DNA of 64,000 bases from Nansenia antarctica (taxonomy: Eukaryota; Chordata; Actinopteri; Argentiniformes; Microstomatidae). The notes beneath the pieces were generated by a model that saw only the letters and a list, made by a program, of their open reading frames with translations, had not been told where the DNA came from and ran no database searches. The first letter of the stretch is position 1. Each line of letters opens with the position of its first letter. Both the position numbers and the translations under genes were made by a program. The stretch spans positions 56,754,584-56,818,583 of the forward strand of contig OZ022339.1 of the NCBI GenBank assembly GCA_963989245.1, read 5' to 3'. Shown here piece by piece: positions 50,868 to 64,000 of this stretch.

Positions 50868-51209
50868 TGTCATTCGCAGATTCAATAAAATGTACAACCT
50901 AAAATTAAAGTGAAAAAAAAACAATGCTCATAGACAAAAACATTAAGACAAAAAAGCCAAACTATGGTATCAGTGTGCATAAAATGACACAAGTTGGCAA
51001 CAAAGCAGTAGATCCTTTAAGTGTTGAGTCGAAGAGGCTAAAAATCTAAGGAGATGTGGGGGTGGTGGGGGGTGGCTCGGTGGTGAGAGGCAGTGGCCAG
51101 TGGTACCTCCTAAGAGGAAAGGTACAGCAGTGGCCATAGAAATAGAATTATAATGCTATGACAGTGGCAAACATCGGCCCGTTGACCTTTGAGCCCTGAA
51201 GTCCAGCCA

Positions 51210-57421
<6,212 letters not shown>

Positions 57422-57973
57422 TTTGATATAAAGTCAATGGTAATCGCTAATGCATACAGCTAAATTAAAAAAGCTGGTTGGCTAAGGTGCGAGCTACAGC
57501 AATGATGTTACCGTGCACTGATCCAAATAAGTCTGCGAAATGCAAGATTGTATAACACCAGAGAGCAGATAGGCTACTTCAACGTCGAGATATGCAACCT
57601 CCTTTCAAACCTCGTCCTCAGCCCCTCCAGTAGACCACATTCCCATCATGAGCAGTAGGCCTACATGTATATTTACAATTAAAAACAGTATAATTTGCAG
57701 GTATTTTTTTGTAAGCTGACCTGATAATGGCACGTAGCAGATTAGCTAATGCATCATTTGTCAATAAATACAACAAAACTCAACCTCAAAAAAATAAATA
57801 AACATGCAACCAGTGCCCTCAAGTGGTGAAGACATAACATTCTTCAGATTGACATTTTAGGTTAACTTCAAGTCCCATAATGCTTCATGTAAAAAAAAAA
57901 AAAAACTTCCGGTCCCAGAACGGTAACCGGTCCCCGGGAAAAGAATATTACATGTGGGAAATGTCTAATCAAC
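57422..57973. promoter_or_regulatory. Divergent fkbp1b/wdcp promoter region with wdcp non-coding exon 1
   Basis: The fkbp1b start codon (57421, minus) and the first wdcp exon (plus) face away from each other. A likely wdcp 5' UTR exon ends at 57973 with a strong donor (aac|gtaagt). Its matching acceptor (ggatttag) ends at 58819, so the coding exon starts at 58820, 23 nt before the ATG. An ETS-type ACTTCCGG motif near 57905 is typical of TATA-less divergent promoters. Transcription start sites are inferred, not seen. Confidence 0.5.
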
Positions 57974-58842
57974 GTAAGTGTTATGGTTGCTGCAGATATG
58001 TTCATGTTACAGGTAATGGTCGGTTTGTGATCTTTGAAACTATTGGAGCTATCTTGATAACTACATACACCGGTGGTGACTTAAGCAATAAACTTGACAG
58101 CAGTGTGAATGTGCTTAGTAACAGTTAGTACTTTAGTCATAGCTATCCTGCACTGTGTGTGTGGCCTTTACTGGCCTATAAAAACTAAATTGCAAACTGT
58201 GATTAAAGTGATGACAATGTATTTAGAATCGGGATTTTAGGTTATTTGGCCTAGCCTACATTTATCTGTTGATCTGTGATGATAATTGATGATGACGACA
58301 AATAGGCTAAAAGGAAATGTAGTTTGTTCTAGTCAGAGCTGCCTTGTTAACTAATGCATTGTCAGCTTTGAGGTTTGTTCACTAAGTCGTATAGCTAACT
58401 CTAATTGCAATGACTAGAGAGGAGTCTTTTGAATCCCTTAGTGTCAATAAATGTAGCCTAATCCATTTGAGCTAGATGCAGACATGTCATAAATAAGCTA
58501 GACAGATCATAAAATGGCCTTCACACAGGATTTGCTGTGTAGCTAGCTACTCAGTAATGCTGTCAACACTATGATAACAAGATCATTGTGTTGCTGAGGT
58601 CATTCAGGAATAAACAGCTCAGCCCAGGTAGAGGGGATTAAGGAGTTCTCTTTGCCAGAGATGCAGGGAAGAGGCTTTTCTATTCTTAGTGTGTTATTGC
58701 AGGCAGTGTAGTTAGAGCTAGCTAGTCCTCTACACGACAACATTCACTTCAGATTGGATACTCTCTTCTCTCTCATCAATACCAAAGATTGAGTCATCTT
58801 TTTCTTTCATTGGATTTAGCCTGATCTTGTCTGTAACTGAGG

Positions 58843-61800
58843 ATGGATCTGGGCAAAGCCAAGCTGTTGAGGACTGGTTTAAACACTCTTCATCAAGCCA
58901 TCCACCCTGTGCATGGGATAGCCTGGACGGACGGGAAACAAGTCTGCCTCACCTCTTTCCTCCACACCAGCGGGGAGGTCAAGTTCGGTGACACTAATGT
59001 CATCGGGCAATTTGAGCACGTGTTTGGGCTCTCCTGGGGCCCGTTGTGTTGCTCGGGGTCACCGGCTCTACTGGCCGTCCAACACAAGAAGCACGTCACC
59101 GTCTGGCAGCTGCAGCTGAGTTCTCTGGAGCAGAACAAGCTGCTGTGTACGCAGACCTGTGAGATGAGCGAGCCCTTTCCCCTGCTCTCCGAGGGCTGCG
59201 TGTGGCACCCTAGGATGGACATCTTGGCTGTTCTCACCAAGAAAGACACCTCTGTCCTCTTCTCTGTGAGACTAGACAACCGCAGGGTGAAGGCAGATAT
59301 CAGGGCCAGCGGTCTCATCCACTGTGCCTGCTGGACCAAAGACGGTACGCGTCTGGTGGTGGCCGTAGGAAGCGCTGTCCATTCCTACATCTGGAACGAT
59401 GTCCAGAAGAGCTTGGTGGCCTGCTCCTTCTGCCCCGTCTTCGACGTGGGCGGCTACATCTGTGCCATCGAGTCCACGGGGGAGACCCAGGTGGCTGTGG
59501 CCACGGAGCTTCCTCTGGATAAGATCTGTGGGCTCAATGCGGGAATAGCCTTTGACGTGACCCCAGAGGCCGAGTCGAGGATGTTGGACGATGACTGCTA
59601 TCTGGACCCCCGGAGGAGGTCGTTCGACTGCCCTGTGGACCTCACTCAACTCCTGGCCAAACACAGGCGCTCGGACCCCAGCCCGCTCATCCACCTCCGC
59701 CGCAAGGACAACATCACCGGGACTGGTCAGGATTCGTCCCACCTGATCCTGGTCACGTTTGAACGCAAGGTGACTACCTCCCACAAAGTCAGCATCCCAG
59801 GCATCCTGGTGCCCGACATCGTGGCCTTTGACAGCCGAGGGTCCAGGATGGCTGTGGCCTCTAACACTTGTAACATGGTGCTGGTGTACTGCATCACGGC
59901 CTCCGCCATGCCCAACGTCCAGCGGGTCTCCCTGCAGAAGAACGAGAGGCCCAAAGGCGTGTGCTTCCTCAGCGACAGGACGCTGCTGCTTATGGTGGGG
60001 AGGCAGAAGTCCAACGACCCTGCTTTCCTCCCCGCGTCCAACACGGACAAATACATCCTGCGGATAGCCGTCGAGGAGCTGCTAGGTGACGGAGAGACCC
60101 CGACGACGCCGCTGTCTCCTGCTCTGAACCCTGAATCGCCCGTTAACCTCTTCCCAGGGATTAGGAGACACTCAGATCACTTCTTTCGAGACGAGCGCCT
60201 GGGTATAAAGGACTTGGTGATGCCTGGGGGGGGTGTAATCCACTCTCCCGGGAACAGACCCAGGCTGGTAGAGGAGGTGAGGAGCGGAGAGCCCAGCCCC
60301 GTCGCCAGTGTCGCTGACCTATCCGACCGAGCCGCCTCCAGCGCCTCCTCCTCCTCCGTCACCGTCGAAAACTTCGACATTGAACACGTCAGCCGCATGT
60401 CCACGCTGGCGATCGCCGGCCAGGCCGCTCGGGAGTCCGGCCGTCCTGGCTCCCCTCGCTACGATCCCCCGGACAAGCTCCCCACCGACCACACGCTGCC
60501 TAAGACCATCCCCCTTCCCAGAGAACGGACGCTGGACCAGCTCGCCCAGAACATGGAGAGGATATTCGCCCGTTTCGCTGACGTCCAGCAGTGCCTGTTG
60601 GAGATCAAAGACTATACCCAGAACGGGAAGAAAGCCCTGGGGGGATACCCCAACCCCTGTGAACCGCCGTACGTCAATATCACATGTCAGGTATGGGTTA
60701 CTGCTTCCAGGACATTACGAATGATGGCCCCGTTGTAGCCCTGTAATGATATAATGTCCTACTGTTGTGTAGACTGGTTCAAACTAGGCCTAAATAGTAG
60801 AAATGTGAGGTGAGAGTGATGTATGGATTCTGGTGCTCTCCTCTCTCCACATTAGTGGTCGTGGCATTAGAGGTTTAACTATAATCTGTTCATTACCCTT
60901 TAGGTTACAACTTTCAGGATTAGACAGCGTAAAGACTTAGTTTAATGGATTGCATTTCATATTAATAATTTTGCAGTGGCTTGAGGTGGACCAGTGGTCA
61001 AGGCACCGCAGTCTGCAGTGCACACATATGCCCATGTCGGCATGGGTTCAAATCCGGCCCGTGCCCTGCTGACATGCCCTCTTCTCCTTACATTCCTGTC
61101 TACCTTACTATCTCTATCCAATAAAATGAAAAATATGAGTGGGACTGCCCCACTCAGAAAAAAATTACCTTTCTAATAATTTTGCAGATTGATACACCCA
61201 GACGCATGCATACTAAGCAACCACTGTATAGGCCTACATACAGTACGTGTAAGTGGGTGCATGAAGCCCATAGTCAGCATGTGTCAGATTATGATATTGT
61301 TAACCTTGTCAGGTCTTCTCTGAAGGTGAATACTAGGGTGACCTACTGTCGGCCTACTGCAGAGAGTGTGCAATTCAACCTAGGCTAACAAATGCCAACA
61401 CAAAGAACGAAAAAGTACAGTAGACAAGTTTTCTTAAGGCTCACTGCCATGACAGATTGTGATGTTACTGCTACCAGCTTGAGTTCAGCAGAATGACTCC
61501 AATTGATACCATCTTCTCTCTCTCCCCTCATCCCTCACTCCCTATCCCCCTCTCATCCCCCTCACGCTCTCTCCTTCTCTTCGTTCTTTCTGAGCAGAGG
61601 CAGCTGTCGGAGAACGTGTTCATAGATGAAAGGAGGCCTGTGTTGCTGTGCGAGGGGAAGCTGTGTCTGCGTGTCCTTCAGGAGCTCTTCAACCTCACTA
61701 TTGTAGAGATGATGTACGGTACGTGTGTCCCATAGGCTCAGACAGAAACCTGCACACTGAGGAGGCTGTTTCTGTTACAAACAGGAGCTGTGTTGTCTGC

Positions 61801-62792
61801 TTCACCACCATATTGCCTTCATACAAAAACCTTGAAACGTTTTCTTGTAGACAATAAAATTACCTTTTTGAAGCTGCAATACCTAACTCTGGTGAGTGAT
61901 GGGATCATAAAGCCATGGCCAAACGGCATATAGTACATAAGGTTAATAAGTGCAGGCACTCCTAGGAAACATGGGTTTTGGCACGACATCTCCCAGCACC
62001 GCCCCTCATAAGGCTTTACCATTTAAGCAGGGATGAAGATCAGGAAAAGGATGAAGATAAGGAAAAGGTGTCAACTACATCTCCATTTTGCGTGTTCTAC
62101 CTGTTTGGCAGCAAACATTGTTCTTCAGTTAATGGGTGGATGCTAAAATTGGAAGTGATTAAAAGCCTAGATGAGATTAAACAGAAGCAGCTTACACCCT
62201 GATTGTGTTTGTGCTGCCAATATCCTAAACACTCTCGCACTCCGTATTATCGTGCTTCATTGAGTAGCTGTACAGTACTGTTTATATTTCCAACTTGATC
62301 GCCAGTTGTGGTCATTTCAATGTCAAAAAAAATATTTCAAATTCAAACATTAGAAGAATTTGAGGTGTGCTTGATTAGCATGCAGCATTTGCACTTCTGA
62401 GACAATTCATTGTGCCTGAAACATAAATAAAGTACTCATACTCATCCAAATATTTTTAAAATATGCATTTTTCCCAGATCTGCTATCATGTCAGTATTGT
62501 GGAAGATCATTTATTGTCCCTAATTTACCTGGCTGAATTGTTAAAGGTGATAATGAATAATTGACAACGCTGACATCTGGTGTGTTTCCTGTCTGTTCCA
62601 GGTCCGTTGTGGATCGTGCTGGTGGCAGATGCGGAGGGCTTTGTGCCTCTGTCATTTAAACCTAAAGAGGAGCTGACTGTACGGAATGGAAAGAGGAAAT
62701 CTCACCTGCGGACCCACAGCAGCCTAGAGACTGCAGACTCCTGCCCAGCCAGCCCAGTCAACTCTAGCCCAAACACAGAGACTGCAACCTAA
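58843..62792 (+). CDS. wdcp: WD repeat and coiled-coil containing protein
   Basis: Orthologue of human WDCP (C2orf44), a scaffold-like protein known to bind the kinase HCK and found in an ALK fusion. Exons: 58843-60690, 61598-61718, 62602-62792; donors gtatgg and gtacgt, acceptors ctgagcag and ctgttccag; phases join. Total 2160 nt gives 719 aa, against 721 in human. The start MDLGKAKLLRTGLNTLHQAIHP matches the family start. Residues about 1-400 carry WD/beta-propeller-like blocks (VGSAVHSYIWNDVQKSL, GTGQDSSHLILVTFERKV, GILVPDIVAFDSRG). Residues about 440-560 are a Ser/Pro-rich linker. A coiled coil lies near residues 565-600 (RTLDQLAQNMERIFARFADV). The C-terminal block includes ERRPVLLCEGKLCLRVLQ. 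Most of the protein is in one GC-rich exon. The tail after the last conserved block is divergent. Confidence 0.95.
60977..61173 (+). mobile_element. tRNA-derived SINE (family B tail, different head)
   Basis: Head TGGCTTGAGGTGGACCAGTG GTCAAGGCACCG, box B-like GGGTTCAAATCC; tail AATATGAGTGGGACTGCCCC ACTCAGAAAA. Perfect 14-bp target duplication TAATAATTTTGCAG at 60963-60976 and 61174-61187. In the first wdcp intron between coding exons. Confidence 0.85.
61719..62601. other. wdcp: wdcp second intron, nothing recognised
   Basis: AT-rich intron without a supportable element; short ORFs here show no family features. Confidence 0.5.
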
Positions 62793-62953
62793 GAGCTTCA
62801 GCGTAGAGGACCCCCCCCCCATATTCCCCCTAACACTGGGACCTCACAAAGCATAGAGACCCGGGTTCAGACCACTCCCTATTGCCCAACCCCAACACGG
62901 AGACCTCAGCAAAGCATTTGGGGAATCACTGGAACTGAGCAACAAGACTAGTA

Positions 62954-62955
<2 letters not shown>

Positions 62956-63011
<56 letters not shown>
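62956..63011. repeat. wdcp: (CA)n microsatellite in the wdcp 3' UTR
   Basis: About 27 CA units in the transcribed 3' UTR, preceded by a C-run near 62810-62820. Confidence 0.9.
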
Positions 63012-63015
<4 letters not shown>

Positions 63016-63348
63016 GACACATGCTGGACATGCACAAAGACGTTTTTGGCTTTTATAAAATGGACACGCAAAACAGGGCTGCAAAAGGACTAGCCAACTT
63101 CTCAGTTGGAGAATTATTGATTTTGTACAAAAGTTGTTTGTTGTTCAAATGGAATGTTTACATTTAGCAGCCTTGAGATTTAAAATGAGATTATTTTTGG
63201 CTATGTATTATGTTCAGTTAACATGAAAGAAATGCTGTTGTGCAGTGTTTTTGCTTGTGTAGTTCAGTGTAGTTTTTACTAACAACATCTGTGACATGTC
63301 CTATTCATGTGTAATATAATTGTATATTATTAAAACCATACAAACTGC

Positions 63349-63354
63349 AATAAA
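63349..63354 (+). terminator. wdcp: Candidate wdcp polyadenylation signal
   Basis: AATAAA about 560 nt after the wdcp stop, in an AT-rich stretch. The implied 3' UTR (62793-63370) contains a C-run and a long (CA)n tract. Confidence 0.5.
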
Positions 63355-63370
63355 TGCACTACAATGGATA

Positions 63371-64000
63371 AATTCATTGTTAAATCAATCATGGCTCTAC
63401 AATTGGTGAGAAAAGGTGCATCATAATTCCACCAGGGGGTGCAACAGTCTGAGAAACAGACCTTCCTCTCAGTGTTAACATTATACTGTAGGTATACTGT
63501 ATGGACATCTATACTGTGCACCCTTCAGCCCTTCTTGCCAGGTCACTTTATTTTAACTTATTTGAGGCATGGCTCCGAATTAGAGATGTATGGTGTGCAA
63601 CACTGGGGGAGGGGCGGGGAGTGCTGTGGGAGATGATGTGGGGTAAGGCCAATGGCTATGTGAACGGCAGATTCTCCTGGTCTTTCTAAAAGGTCAAAAA
63701 AGGCTAAGTTTGATGCAGGAAGGAGGATAAGGAGAGGACACAACATTGCATTGAGATGCAATGATAGCTGATGATCCAGTCTCTGAATGATAGTCCCTTA
63801 CTTTCCCTTCTACATTTGAAAGTGGAATGTCATTGTTCAGTCCATCTACTAACCAATGTCAATAGCATTTATTTAGTCCATGTCATCAAACCATCATACT
63901 CAGATACCATTCATAAATACCAGCAATATCCGGTTGAACACGGCAAGGAGTGATACATTCATTTATATAAATTAGGTAATCTTGTTATATACTGTATATA
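63371..64000. other. Downstream of wdcp, nothing recognised
   Basis: No exon, RNA gene or transposon end that I can support up to the window edge. Confidence 0.4.

Noticed and set aside
58893..60724. Long antisense and alternate-frame ORFs in wdcp (170 and 138 codons)
   Set aside because: GC-rich codon bias of the large wdcp exon leaves other frames open; none shows a recognisable domain.

Overview
The window is vertebrate nuclear DNA, almost certainly from a teleost fish. Its genes are split by introns with GT/AG borders. Introns and gaps carry fish-type repeats: hAT and Tc1 DNA transposons, L1/Tx1, L2 and other non-LTR LINEs, tRNA-derived SINEs and long CA/GA microsatellites. The species cannot be named from sequence alone.

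Four protein genes can be reconstructed. (1) The last two coding exons of an opsin of the neuropsin-related kind (+, 2926-5054); its earlier exons lie beyond the left edge. (2) The complete coding sequence of mitochondrial methylmalonyl-CoA mutase, mmut (-, 12 coding exons, 48692 down to 13271, 754 residues). (3) The complete fkbp1b (-, 4 exons, 57421 down to 51210, 108 residues). (4) The complete wdcp (+, 3 coding exons, 58843-62792, 719 residues). mmut and fkbp1b run in the same direction, fkbp1b and wdcp diverge from a shared gap, and the opsin converges on mmut. I see no operon-like cooperation: the genes act in light sensing, propionate catabolism, ryanodine-receptor/FK506 binding and a WD-repeat/coiled-coil scaffold.

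The rest is mostly repeats. The left 12 kb is a transposon cluster around the opsin tail. A hAT-type element with a perfect 8-bp target duplication ends 36 nt before an opsin splice acceptor, and a truncated L1 sits beside the opsin stop codon with a 15-bp target duplication. mmut is stretched to about 36 kb by two large tandem arrays. One is about 3.1 kb of an 8-bp unit before the last exon. The other is about 9.9 kb of a 12-bp unit between coding exons 8 and 9, flanked by inverted arms of about 235-245 bp. Other mmut introns hold a 2-kb LINE split by a 341-bp hAT MITE, a decayed Tc1 element, hairpin MITEs and several SINEs.

The most unusual structure is the long 12-bp array enclosed by inverted arms (22458-33029). 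I found no evidence of a new multi-gene system. All protein calls rest on recognising family sequences by eye, without database searches.
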